DNA from: Neodontobutis hainanensis
Lineage: Eukaryota; Chordata; Actinopteri; Gobiiformes; Odontobutidae
Assembly (NCBI GenBank): GCA_024349245.1
Contig: JALDNG010000089.1
Coordinates: 161,001 to 225,000 of the forward strand
DNA length: 64,000 bases
Direction of reading: 5' to 3'
Position 1 is the stretch's first letter. Each line of letters opens with the position of its first letter. Below the pieces are notes generated by a model. It made no database searches and was not told the DNA's origin. It worked only from the letters and a program-made list of their open reading frames with translations. Below are positions 36,099-46,343 of this stretch, one piece after another. Position numbers and translations under genes: made by a program.

Positions 36099-37036
36099 CA
36101 GTGGCGCAACTACCCAGTGCAAGAGGGGTATGCAGCAACAATTTTGTCGCCCCCCCCCAAAAAAAAAGTGAGCCCATACATCATTATGTATGGGCTGTAA
36201 ATAATAAAGGTTTATTTTAAAGTATATCAGCAACTGTAGGCCTACCATTAATATACAATATTATTATTCAACGGTATGATTTAAATAAAGAAACGAAAAG
36301 AAGGAAAATAATCAGTTATTATAACAATTCCAGGGAGGAGCCAATTCTCAGTCCAATACCTCCCGGCTCTATAGCTCAGCAAGGAAGGACAGAACATTTC
36401 ACAGGGGGACCCAGGTACGAATCCCCGTCAGGGCGCTAAATACTATCCAGTGTGGGTTAGTAGTTATTTATTGTACATGGCATGCTTTATATTTTCCAGT
36501 TTTCAGCTCAGTATCCTCGGTTTTGCAGATTAAGCTAGCCTTAATTTAAACCCCATGTGGATGCTTCATTCCCAGTGTTAGCAAAGGGGCTAGCTTGTTT
36601 GTTAACATGAATATTTCAAGTCTCCAAACACAGACGTCTCACTTTAAATCTTACCTGTTGAATTTCACCATTCACTTGTTTAGATGCTGTCCCATACCTT
36701 GACACGCCATCTCCTTTTCCCTCTTTCTTTTTTTGCTTTATCCATATTCTCATGACAACTGTACGTACCTAGCTCAGCACGCTCACGGCGCCCCCGCCAG
36801 CCACGCCCACTAGAAATATTCCATTAACTCTATTTATGGAATCTAACGAGGGACCTACTGTAGCCTGTTAGTCCTCTAAAATGTTATATAGTATTGAGGA
36901 AATACTGAAATAATTTAGAAACGCACAAAATCAGCTAAGCTACATTTAGGAAATACCCCCCCAAAAAAAGGTAATTCTCCAAGGTGCTGCGCCCCTATGC
37001 GCCGCATATATCGCATACCCCCTTTTTGCGCCCCTG
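36099..37036. mobile_element. hAT-like non-autonomous element inserted in the Harbinger relic
   Basis: The left end CAGTGGCGCAACTACCCAG and, after reversal, the right end CAGGGGCGCAAAAAGGGGG share CAG-GGCGCAA and then GGGGTATGC, consistent with imperfect hAT terminal repeats. The expected 8-bp target duplication is not evident (AAATCATC versus GTGACAAC). Both subterminal zones hold a C7-9 A7-9 run in the same orientation (36150-36168, 36956-36970). No transposase is visible. Confidence 0.55.
36362..36437 (+). mobile_element. tRNA-like (SINE-head) sequence
   Basis: GGCTCTATAGCTCAG resembles an A box and GGTACGAATCCCC a B box about 45 bases later, but the ends do not pair as an acceptor stem (GGCTCTA versus CAGGGCG). 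It is best read as a SINE head or tRNA pseudogene, not a tRNA gene. Confidence 0.4.
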
Positions 37037-38090
37037 GTGACAACGTTACAATGTTTGAGTCACAATGTAAACATTTAAGTGCCACAGTTGCACAGACGAC
37101 AACACATTCACTTCCCATAGTTTGCGGATATAGTTAGGTTCAGCAAAACATTAACAAGTTTTAACAAAACAAAAGGTTATTTTATTGTTGTCGATAGCCA
37201 ATAGCTACTTGAATGCACTCCCACAGGAGCTGTAATCTCGTGAGAAATGCAATACTTGGCGAAGGTTAATGTTGATTGAATAACTAGTGACATCTGCTGG
37301 ACATTTGGTTTACATAAAAGAAACCCCAGCGTTGTGAAGCGTTGTGATTCAGGCACCAGCTAATTCTGGCTCCCAGTTCTAAAATTATAAAGGCACCTTT
37401 TCTGTGGTACAGCTTGCCTTGGTTTGTGCCAACTACCACTTCCTAGTGGTGGATGTAGGGGCATCAGGCAACAACAGAGGTGCTGGAATATTTTCCAATT
37501 CTTTATTAGATTTAGATTTATTGTCTTTACACATGTACAAGTACAATGCAACGAAAATTAAGTAGATTTCACTTTATTTTTTAGGGCAGGCCCTAAATAC
37601 TGGGAGTTTAAACGTCCCAGAGCCTTCTCATCTGCAATCTTCACCAGAGCTAGGAGTGACACCGTTTGTTATTATTGCAGATAAGGCTCAAAAATCCTTC
37701 CTCCGTCCCTACCCTGGAAGACGCCTGCCAGATGGCCAGCGTGTGTTTAACAACTGGCTCTCCAGGGCTTGACGTGTAGTTGAGAATGCTTTTGGTATTC
37801 TCAGCCAGTGCTGGAGAGTCTACCAGTGCCGTCTGCAAGTGGCTGCAGAGACAGTCAACAACAGTGTTAAGGCAACATGCATCCTGCACAACTTCCTGCG
37901 AAGAGCCACTGGGAACCACAGTGCAGAGGCTGACAGTTCTGATGGCGCAGAGGGCAATGAGCTGGGTGACATCAGAGGTCTTCGAGGGAACAGGGGCATC
38001 AACTGAGGCAGTGACAGGAGACATTCAGACATTAACTCAACTGCGGGCTAAGTTCCATGGCAGGTTCCTCATGTAAACTGAGGTCTTTCT
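37037..38090 (+). pseudogene. PIF/Harbinger-like transposase relic, C-terminal part
   Basis: YHFLVVDVGASGNNRGAGIF (37425-37495) matches a DDE strand. After a roughly 90-bp intruder (37503-37595, TTTATTGTCTTTACACATGT and AGTACAATGCAACGAAA, itself a common repeat), reading resumes as NVPEPS, FVIIADKAQKSFLRPYPGRR, NNWLSRA, a stop, VVENAFGILSQCWRVYQCRL and TCILHNFLRRATG. The RVVENAFGIL and LHNFLR phrases are diagnostic of Harbinger transposases. Stops and missing central segments make it inactive. 37037-37400 contains no recognisable coding part. No right terminal repeat was found. Confidence 0.85.
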
Positions 38091-38520
38091 CAGTGACATG
38101 ACGCCTATTTAATTTCTGAACACAGGAAAACTGGTGCATCAAAAGTAATCACAATGACAAGCGTGCATTGTTAAATGCTGATTATAGGCTCTTTGCCTTC
38201 AAAACTGCATTTAACAAAGCCCGCTACATTTTTTCACTGTGAATCCATTTGATGCAACAGTTTTCCGGCATTATAAAACGTGTATCAAAATGTATTTTAT
38301 ATTGAGAACCCCAGGTCGTAACTCCCTACGTTATATATACAGGTGCTGGTCATATAATAATAATATAAAAAGTTGATTTATTTCACTAATTCCATTCAAA
38401 AAGTGAAACTTGTCATATTGAAGACCCCTGCCACACTCTAATCAGCTAATGAACTCAAAACACCTGCAAAGGCCTTTAAATGGTCTCTCAGTCTAGTTTA
38501 GAAGGCTATGCGATCATGGG

Positions 38521-38556
38521 GAAGCCGCTCTACCCACTGAGCTACTGCCGCCCACG
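38521..38556 (-). mobile_element. SINE head fragment
   Basis: Minus strand reads GGCGGCAGTAGCTCAGTGGG and TAGAGCGGC, the first 30 or so bases of the SINE head. It is embedded in the Tc1 element after ATCATGGGG, where Tc1 internal sequence is missing. Confidence 0.75.
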
Positions 38557-38967
38557 TATGTGAGACATGGGTTTCAGCTTCGCATTCCTTGTGTCAGGCC
38601 ACTCTTGAACAACAGACAGCGTCAGAAGCGTCTCGCCTGGGACTGCTGCTGAGTGGTCCAAAGTTATGTTCTCTGATAAAAGTAAAATTTGCATTTCCTT
38701 TGTAAATCAGGGTCCCAGAGTCTGGAGGAAGAGGAGAGACACACAATCCATGTTGCTTGAGGTCCAGTGTAAAGTTTCCACAGTCAGTGATGGTTTGGGG
38801 CCATGTCATCTGCTGGTGTTGTCCACTGTTTTTGACACAACAATGCAGAAGAGCTGAAGGCCACTATCAGAGCAACCTGGGCTCTCCTAACACCTGAGCA
38901 GTGCCACAGAGTGATCGCCACACCACATTTCTGCATTATTGAGTGCTGTACGTGCTCATACTTCATA

Positions 38968-39200
38968 GGGCGGCAGTATAGCTCAGTGGGTAGCACAGCC
39001 TTCAACCGGTGGGTGGATCGATCCCCGCTCAAAACATCCCAAAACATCATAACATCCCGCTCTCCCCCGCATACTGTCGTTGTGTCCTTGGGCAAGACAC
39101 TCAACCTGCATTACCTCCAGTGAAGTTCTGTAACACTGGTAAATAGTTTAATTTATGTAAACCTACTACAGTAGGTGGAAAAGCACTATATAAAAGATTT
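38968..39200 (+). mobile_element. tRNA-derived SINE, variant
   Basis: Head GGGCGGCAGTATAGCTCAGT, then an insertion-like AAAACATCCC/AAAACATCATAACATCCC duplication before CGCTCTCCC, then TGTCGTTGTGTCCTTGGGCA and the tail GTGGAAAAGCACTATATAAA. It shares the CATCCCAAAAC insertion with the copy at 41428, so the two form a subfamily. Confidence 0.85.
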
Positions 39201-39577
39201 TTATTACTTTTCATGTTCATACTTTTCATTTGTCCAAGATTGTAAAAAAAAAAAATTCTTTGTATTGATCATAAGTAATATAAAAATTTCTGAGATACAG
39301 AATTTGTGATTTTCCTTAGTTGTCAGTTATAAACATCAAAATTAAAGAAAAAAAAGAGAAATATATCAGTCTGAGTGTAATGAATAAATATCATATAATA
39401 AATGTTGTTACATAATTAGTCCGATTGAGATGCTCCAAAATAACTCTTCTTCCTGGTGGTGCAACCACTGCGCAAATTATTTGCAAGTCAAAATTGTGTC
39501 CAGTATAATAGTCCCATTGTCAGAAAGCTGTGTTATAATCCCTCTTTACCTAAAAAGATTTTGTTTTTATTACAGAA

Positions 39578-39690
39578 AAGACTAGTTCAAGGACAAGACC
39601 AGATCCACTCATGACCACACCTAGTCCAGGACTAGACCAGACCAGGACCAAAAACCGGACGACAACCAGAGTAGGGCCAGAACAAATTTT
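39578..39690. repeat. Degenerate GACCAGA-type minisatellite, copy 2
   Basis: AGGACAAGACCAGATCC, CAGGACTAGACCAGACCAGG and GACCAAAAACCGGAC match the block at 34919-35150 but are shorter. Confidence 0.75.
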
Positions 39691-39724
39691 ACTAATGTTC
39701 ACATATTATGTATTAAAAACTTAG

Positions 39725-40040
39725 AGAGTTTTTTCCTCTTTCAGAAAATGTAACCCTCAAAGATGTGTCTTTTACAGATTTTAAATAAAGTGCTTGGACG
39801 TGTAGGCTTTGTCACTCACACTCCCTATTTCCCTATACTCTCATGTTAAAGATGACAAAACGTTTCTACTTCAAACAGAATTCTAAAATGTTTTCATATT
39901 GTCTTCTGATGCTCCGTTTTCATCAAAACAACATAATTCTTATATCCATGTGAGTCTTCTGACACTCACAATGTCATAATTCTTTTCTCTGCTGTTAATA
40001 GTTTTTGAATGGGATGCATTTGTTTAAAGGCTTCTCAAAT
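39725..40040. repeat. Dispersed repeat, copy 2 (partner at 35260-35580)
   Basis: Same order of landmarks as copy 1: CTTTCAGAAAATGTAAC, CAAACAGAATTCT, TCTTCTGATGC, TTCATCAAAACAACAT, CTGCTGTTAATAGTTTTTGA and GGATGCATTTGTTTAAAGGC. Divergence appears substantial, roughly a third of sites by eye. Confidence 0.7.
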
Positions 40041-40508
40041 AACCTTCTTAAAGGAAATCTTTTTATAGCACTTTCCTGTTTTATACAGTTTAATTACCTT
40101 TTCCCGCAGAGCCATTGACAGTTCTTTTGCTTTTCTCATGACTCAGACAGAACCGTCCATGCTACACTGAATAAAAGATGCAAAGGAGCCCAGAAACTCA
40201 TGACCTTTTATACACACACAAATCACAGGTGAGGATGGTTACCTTTTTAGTAGCTATTCAAAACCTGTTTGTGTCACTTGTGAGCAGGTAATAAGGCCAA
40301 AATCACCAGGGTAACTTTTGATCAAGGTTATTTGAGTACTTTTTGATGTCATTATGGTTTAAAAAGAGTAAACACAATTGTTTGAAAATAACACCAAACC
40401 ACTAACTATGAGTAAAAAAAGGTTTCTGTGTTAATATTCATATTCTCTGAAAAATGGCCAAACAAAATCACAATTCTGCCAGGGTATGTAAACTTATTAG
40501 CACAACTG
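40041..40508 (-). mobile_element. Tc1-like element, right terminal region
   Basis: Contains TTTTGCTTTTCTCATGACTC, CATGACCTTTTATACACACA, AAATCACCAGGGTAACTTTT, TTCTCTGAAAAATGGCCAA and GCCAGGGTATGTAAACTTA, ending CACAACTG before TA. It is the mirror of the end at 24388. The matching left end of this copy was not found; the copy is truncated. Confidence 0.75.
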
Positions 40509-41427
40509 TATATTTTGTGCTATATTTTTAAATTAAAATAGAAGATGTTACATTGACAGTCTTTTACTCTTTTTGACTTTTTCTCTACGCCGTTCTTTTA
40601 GCTGATGTTTGTGTTGCTTTGTTTGCTCTGTTGAACAGCAGGAGCGCCTATGTTAGAGATGTAGGAGCTCAGCACCGTATGACGTGAGCAGCAAACGCAG
40701 GATCATCCAACTTAACAGTCGGGAGGTCTGGAGGTCTTTCCCCAGCAAGTTTTAAAATAAGTGTACTTTTTTGTTTTTGGAGCACTTTAGATAACAGTAA
40801 AATAATACTAAATAAAAAAAACTTTGTGAGATAATATTTTTTCCTTCTGTCTGCTCCATTGACCTCTCACACTCACATTTGTATTTAAAACATAAATCTA
40901 CAGAGATCAAAGCTCTGAATTAAAGCTATAGTAATTTGAATATGAGCCCACCTCATCTTTAAGAGTCAGATTTACACCGACTGTTGATGTAACCTGCTCA
41001 TTTGGCTCTAACAGGGGAGAAAACTTCTATATCTCCTCCTCTGCCTGCTCTCAGTCTCTGACAAAAAATATTTTTATCAACATTGCAAAAAATGTCTCAG
41101 ATTTAAGTATTAGCCGTATTAGTTTTATTGTTAGCACTGTTTAGCAACACACCTTACTTAAGCTGTAAATGGATTTAAATCCCTTTTGGGTTTCTTCAAA
41201 CTCAGACTTTACTAACATTTCTGTCTTGACCCGTCTTTACAGAGTTAGTTTATCAATTTTTATTACAGTCGCTAATTGTACAGATTAAACTGTAAATATA
41301 GCCTCATCTCAACAGTTTGTCTCAGTTGAAGTGAAGCGGTCTCCGTCTCAAACTCAACGGCAGATCAGAGGGACAGAGGAGGGAGGAGGGAGAACAGTGA
41401 CAGAGGCAGCCCTGAAGCACCTCTGTC
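40509..41427. other. Unassigned stretch
   Basis: No gene or named repeat seen. Confidence 0.4.
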
Positions 41428-41560
41428 ACAGTAGCTCAGTGGTAGAGCGGCGGGTGGGCAGTTTGATCTCCGCTCGAAACATCCCAAAACCTCATAACAT
41501 CCCGCTCTCTGCCACAGTTCATACTGTCGTTGTGTCCTTGAGCAAGACACTAGGTGGAAA
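41428..41560 (+). mobile_element. tRNA-derived SINE, truncated
   Basis: CAGTAGCTCAGTGGTAGAGC and CAGTTTGATCTCCGCTCG form the head; the AAACATCCCAAAACCTCATA insertion and TGTCGTTGTGTCCTTGAGCA follow. The 3' half ends in a T-rich run. Confidence 0.8.
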
Positions 41561-44462
41561 ATCGATTATTTTTTTTATTTTTTTTTAATAAATAAAGCAC
41601 ATACCAAACAAAGTGATAATAAAGAACTGACAAGTTTGACGCCATTTTACTCAGACAACTTGCAAAAATATATGCATTTTAAAATTTATATGTTCACTAT
41701 AATTAGAACTATTGGTGGTAGACTATTAGTTTAGAGGCCTATATTGTCACGTGATTCGGGTCCTGCGCCAGCACGCAGCCTCTACTGGCTCCCACTCTCA
41801 GTCTCTTCACATTTCTGAATGATCCCTCTCACTCTTGTCATTTGAGTTGCAGAGGAAGGATAATATCTCATTCTGATGTTGGTTGGGTGATTTAAAGGAG
41901 AGATCAGATAAGAAAAAGACCGCCGTTTTTTTTCTCTTCTTCCTCGAGGTTCCGGATGTATTTACTTTACTATATGCATGACTTCTAACCACCTTGACGT
42001 AATTTCACGCACCTTAATGTTCGAACTGAGCACTACTAGAAAGTTAGAAATGTTATTAATCAAGTCACAAGACACAAGACAGTACTGCGCATTTATATGA
42101 AACAGTTATAGTTGCAAAGAATTACTTCATGTCATTCAATCACAGAAGGATCAATGCGGTGCCCCATCAGAGCACTTGGTGCCCTGATGTGCGTGGTGGG
42201 AGCAGCAGCCCTGGCCACACGCACTTTTCAGTCCCACAGGAGTCAGGGGCCCCTAAACTAGAAATACTAGGAAACTACAAAGGCCAAACCAGGACCAATC
42301 TCAAGACTACACAAATAATTTTGTTCTCTAAACTCATTATTGTATCCTGTCGGTCTACAGAAGATCAGCACAAGGGTAAAACAGGAAGAGGAAAAGGAGA
42401 TGGATGGGAGGCAGGTGGTGTGTGTTTGTGGGAGTGAAGATGTGTGAGCTCAGGCGCTGCTGAGATTACAATGAGCGTTCTGTTTTCTCGCAGCCATCAG
42501 CGACAGCTCCATTCATTTCTCTACAGTGGAAAGCAATAGACTGAGGGCCAGACATCTCTTTCTTTCCTTGTCTTTTCTGTTGTTTTAGCTCTGTCTTTCT
42601 ATCCCGGGTCTTTTGTGTATGTGTTAACCCAGGGCTGAAGTGTGACTCGGTGACAGCAGCGTGATGCTTCTGTGATGCCCTGTGTCACCTCGAAGACAGT
42701 CGGTTGTCATGTTCAAAGCACCATTACCCATCAGGAAAAATAAACACACATGTTTATAGGACGACAAAGCACACATTATTCTTGCAGCCACAGGCGTTCT
42801 GGCAGCAGCTCGGTTAGTGTGCACATACAACAGCACTTCACTGAATCACTGTTGGTGCTCCTTGGCAGTGAGCTATGAACTAAAAACAGGAGTAGATGCT
42901 GCACTTTGAGGGGTTGGAGGTGTGTAACAGCAGGTGGAGTTGAGGCAGGTGTCATGCTCAGATTATAGAATCTATGGAGCTCAGTGATAACATGAAGTCA
43001 CACACAAAGACTATCTTAAAGACTATTTTAAATGTAGATCACCGGTAAATGTTGTTTAAAAGAAAAATGATCAAAGAATACTAAATACTAAATGTAAAAA
43101 AAAAAATAGGTGAAATCATCAAAATAAAATAAAATGAGCATTTAAACACAGACACAATGTGTTATGATCATTTTGAAAACAGCTGTTTTTTAATTAATCC
43201 AGAAGAATGTGATCCAACTCATTCTGCTGATTTCTCTTAAAAGGAGGCATTACAGGCCAAATAAAGATCCTGTTGTATCCTTTTGACTAAAAATGTAGTT
43301 GCACATAGTGCAGTAGAGGCAGAATATTTAGCATCCATCCATTACTCACTTTCTCAGCAGCTCGGCTTGATTTCTCTCCAGATTTGTGATCAGATGGAAT
43401 GTGAGATGAAAAATGAAGTAGGGGCACGGCTAACGCACAAACACAGCACCTCAGAGAGCTCCACTTGGAAAGCACTAACATTCACTCCACAACACTTGAG
43501 GAAATCTGAGAGTTAACAGTGTCTTCTCTGAGGACATGATCTGAGAAGCTGTGAGAACATGTATTTGACGACATCTTAAAATGCACGAGCAACACAACAA
43601 CACAACTCCACATGCAACACCTAGCCCAGATAGTGACACATGGGTTCAACAGAAGTATGGGTCATGTTGGTGGTCATTTGACCTTTGACCTTTTAAGTAA
43701 AACCCGACCATGAAGCCAGTCTTCATTCATTTCTGCAATGCTCTTTGTTTACCATGTGAGCAACAGAATACTGTAGCTGTCACTTGCTGATGGACAATGG
43801 TGACTATGACTATGGAGCTTCATCAGCCAAATAAGGTCCTTTCAGAATTGAGGGCCTGAGCATCCACAGTTGGACCCAGCTATAGATGGACCGGTCAAGG
43901 TCAAATTACTTGTAGCCTTGATTTCTTGTGTCCCTTGCCTGCCTCTGCCTTTGCCCACACTGAAATATCCAGAGGAAGGTTCATTTTCTCCAGGCTCCCC
44001 AGGAGAACTTGAATCAAGGGGCCCCAGCCTGGAGCTCTTATCTGATAAATCTTCAAAACAAATGTGGTCATGTTCAGAAATGGGTTTAATGTGAAGTGTT
44101 GGGATGAGGGGGTTAAAAACTGGTATAGCACAACTGCAGCCGAAAGTGATGCATGAAGGTTCAACAGAGCAGAGTATCTAATGGGAGTGTAAGATTCACA
44201 TTTGTGCGTTTGCGTGTTTGTGCTGTCACCCTTCAGGCGGTGAAATAACAGCTATGGTGAAGAAGCCGGCGGCTGACAGTATGACATCCTCGTTTTATCC
44301 ACGCGCACAAAACCAGCCCCATCCAGGACTGAAGCGGTCTACGAGGGTTTAAACAGGTCACATCCTGTGCACGTCCCGATGCTTCTGTCCCTGACACTGT
44401 TTGTGTACGCGCATAAATGACAAACAAACAAACAGACTGCATTTGGACTTGAAAAGACTCAC
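41561..44462. other. Unassigned; would be intron if the exon at 44463 is real
   Basis: No splice-flanked ORF with recognisable domains. GC is higher than in the TE-rich parts (for example 42400-42850), which fits sequence close to a promoter. ORFs under 105 codons here show no domain character. Confidence 0.4.
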
Positions 44463-44550
44463 CAGGATGAGCCTCGGCCCAGAGGCAGCCCGCCAGCAGT
44501 GCAGACCAGAGGCAGCAGCAATGCGAGAACAGCAGCAATAAGCTCCACAT
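44463..44550 (-). CDS. Probable first coding exon: signal peptide plus splice donor
   Basis: On the minus strand ATG at 44550-44548 (A at -3) opens a frame beginning MWSLLLLFSHCCCLW and continuing SALLAGCLWAEAHP, a good signal peptide: short start, long Leu/Cys hydrophobic core, small residues near a possible cleavage after AEA. The frame reaches CATCCTG followed by GTGAGT (intron from 44462), a strong 5' splice site in phase 1, the phase often used after signal-peptide exons of secreted or type I membrane proteins. Past the donor the frame has no domain character. An upstream ATG at 44573 in another frame could act as a uORF. A CpG-rich block lies just upstream. The gene cannot be named from 29 residues; the next exon should lie at lower coordinates, possibly outside the window. 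Exon status is inferred. Confidence 0.55.
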
Positions 44551-44584
44551 AGTAGAGATGTGCGCATCCACATGCAAACAATAA

Positions 44585-45010
44585 ACTGGTTAACTGTGGT
44601 CCCCGGCGGCGGACACGGCGAGTGACGCCTCTGCTGCGGAACAACAGCGAGTCCGGAGGCGCGGCGCGCGCTGGGCTCGGTGCGGAAGGGTGGATATACA
44701 CGTCACTCACAAGTCCAGTCCATACGAGTTCCCGATATCCACGGTTATGCCACAGCTGCGGGAAAGGAAGTGGCGCTGGTCGGGCTCACACTGAGGCAGG
44801 GGTCGGTGTCTATGGCGGAGACGCGCTTTCCCTTCCTCCGTCAGTCAGTAAGAAGCGTGTGTGTTCAAGTCAGCCTCAGACTTTAAAACAGAGTCAGAGC
44901 TGGAGAGATGGAGAGAGAGAGAAGGGGGGAGGGGGGGCTCCTCTGGATCTTAGCGCCCGCATCAGAAGGCGCACTGCTCGCTCTTGGCCCGGTGCTAATG
45001 GGTAATAATA
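44585..45010 (-). promoter_or_regulatory. CpG-rich promoter-like block and candidate 5' UTR
   Basis: CpG is dense compared with the rest of the window (GGAGGCGCGGCGCGCGCTGG, CCCCGGCGGCGGACACGGCG, CGGAGACGCGC, CTTAGCGCCCGC). On the minus strand a long CT-rich tract (about 44905-44940) and the exon with the signal peptide follow in order, as expected for a TATA-less vertebrate promoter. The transcription start cannot be placed. Confidence 0.55.
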
Positions 45011-45319
45011 GGCGGAGCTCTCCAGAGTCCTCCAGGTTTTTGTTCTATTAATGAGCCAAGAATATCTCCACGTTACAGACTGCTGTGTTCCAGATTCAAC
45101 TCAGAACGATTCTACAGTATAAAGGTAGTTTTGTGTCTTTTTAACCAAATATTTATTTTATTTTTGTCACCAAATGTTTGCCATCAAATTCAGATTTAAA
45201 AAAAAAAAATCATTGTATAACGATTATGTCAAATTTAAAAATCCTTGTAACTATTTGCATAACCACTTTCAAGTAAGTTTTAGCCCTGACAATCACATAA
45301 AACAATTTTAACTTCATCA

Positions 45320-45392
45320 GGGCAGTGGCTCAGTGGTAGAGCGGTCGTCCTTTAACAGGAAGGTGGGCAGTTCGATTCCCCCTCTCCCCACA
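45320..45392 (+). mobile_element. SINE head only
   Basis: GGGCAGTGGCTCAGTGGTAG and GTTCGATTCCCCCTCTCCCC form a tRNA-like head that stops exactly at CACAG, where an antisense LINE fragment begins. No body or tail. Confidence 0.8.
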
Positions 45393-45930
45393 GGGTCTCC
45401 TCCCAGTGGGACATGCCCGGAACACCTCTCTAGGGAGGCGTCCAGGAGGCCTCAGAAACAGATGCCTGAGCCACCTCAGCTGGCTCCTCTCGATGTGGAG
45501 GAGCAGCGGCTCTACTTTGAGCTCCTCCTGAGTGACCGAGCTCCTCACCTTATCTCTAAGGGAGTGTAGCGCCACTCTGCGGAGAATACTTATTTTGGCC
45601 GCCTGTGTCCGGGATCTTGTAGTTTTGATCATGACCCAAAGCTCATGACCATAGGTGAGAGTAGGAACGTAGGTCGACCGTTTTACTGGGAGCTTCGCCT
45701 TACAGCTCAGCTCCTTCTTTAACACGACCGCATCACTGCAGAAGCTGCACCGTCTGTCAATCTCACGTTCCCTCCTTCCCTACCTTGTGAACAAAACCCC
45801 AAAATACTTTATTTCCGGCTGAGAACCATGGTCTCGGATTTGGAGGTGCTGGTCCTCATCCCAGCCACTTCAAAAACGGCTGCGAACCATCCCAGTGCAC
45901 ACTGAAGGTCCTGGCTTGATTAAGCAAACG
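45393..45930 (-). mobile_element. LINE RT C-terminal fragment, RTE/Rex-like
   Basis: Minus-strand reading: PTLTYGHELWVMIKTTRSRT, AAKISILRRVALHSLRDKVR, VTQEELKVEPLLLHIERSQL and PPGRLPREVFRACPTGRRP. This is a very common fish LINE C-terminus; the upstream part (WFSAGNKVFWGFVHKVGKEG) is visible with stops to about 45900. The RTE/Rex assignment is from memory. It is truncated on both sides and frameshifted. Confidence 0.85.
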
Positions 45931-46132
45931 TGACAACATTTTCTGCAAAAAGCAGAGATGAGATCACACTTCCCGTGTTTGGTGCTGTTCAAACAGACTC
46001 TGGCTTGGTTGTTCTGTTAGTGCGGTTCACTTGGAAGTGTGATCCACATTATCTCTCACTAGGTTGTCCGTGTCCTTGTTGAGGTAAATACAACCCTTAC
46101 GATGCACACCCATCATCATCCTTTAAATTTAC

Positions 46133-46187
46133 ATGGATAACTGCTTAATATCCCTTTGTGACAAAGGGATATTAAGCAGTTATCCAT
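46133..46187. repeat. Perfect 27-bp inverted repeat, 1-nt spacer
   Basis: The left arm 46133-46159 begins ATGGATAACTGCTTAATA and ends CCCTTTGT. The right arm 46161-46187 is its exact reverse complement. The spacer is the single G at 46160. Confidence 0.98.
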
Positions 46188-46286
46188 AATTTTATTATTA
46201 TTTTTTTACATTTTTGTTTGAAACATGGTATATTGCATGCATACCTCCATGTTTTTCTTTTCACCACTCTATTAGAATAAATTACA

Positions 46287-46343
46287 TTTTTTTTAAGATG
46301 AGCTTTGTTTAATCTAATTAAACAAAGCTCATCTTAAAAAAAA
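46287..46343. repeat. Perfect 27-bp inverted repeat, 3-nt spacer
   Basis: The left arm 46287-46313 is T8 followed by AAGATGAGCTTTGTTTAAT. The right arm 46317-46343 is its exact reverse complement. The spacer is CTA. Confidence 0.98.

Larger units (their letters stand above)
38339..39420 (+). mobile_element. Tc1-like element, decayed, with two SINE pieces inside
   Basis: The left end ACAGGTGCTGGTCATATAAT, AAAAAGTTGATTTATTTCAC and GGCCTTTAAATGGTCTCTC belongs to a common fish Tc1 family. The transposase pieces are QRQKRLAWD, VMFSDKSKICISFVNQGPR-type sequence at 38664-38725, EEQ-type linker, then after a deletion AEELKATIRATWALLTPEQ and CHRVI (38850-38930). The right part is TCTGAGATACAGAATTTGTG and AAATATATCAGTCTGAG. 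The central catalytic DxE part is lost. SINE pieces interrupt at 38521-38556 and 38968-39200. Confidence 0.85.

Noticed and set aside
36362..36437. Functional tRNA gene
   Set aside because: The acceptor arms do not pair and the spacing is irregular; kept only as a tRNA-like sequence.
44622..45005. 127-codon plus-strand ORF
   Set aside because: It lies in the CpG island, antisense to the better-supported exon; high GC removes stops by chance.
45330..45725. 131-codon minus-strand gene
   Set aside because: It is the LINE C-terminus running into the SINE head, not a host gene.
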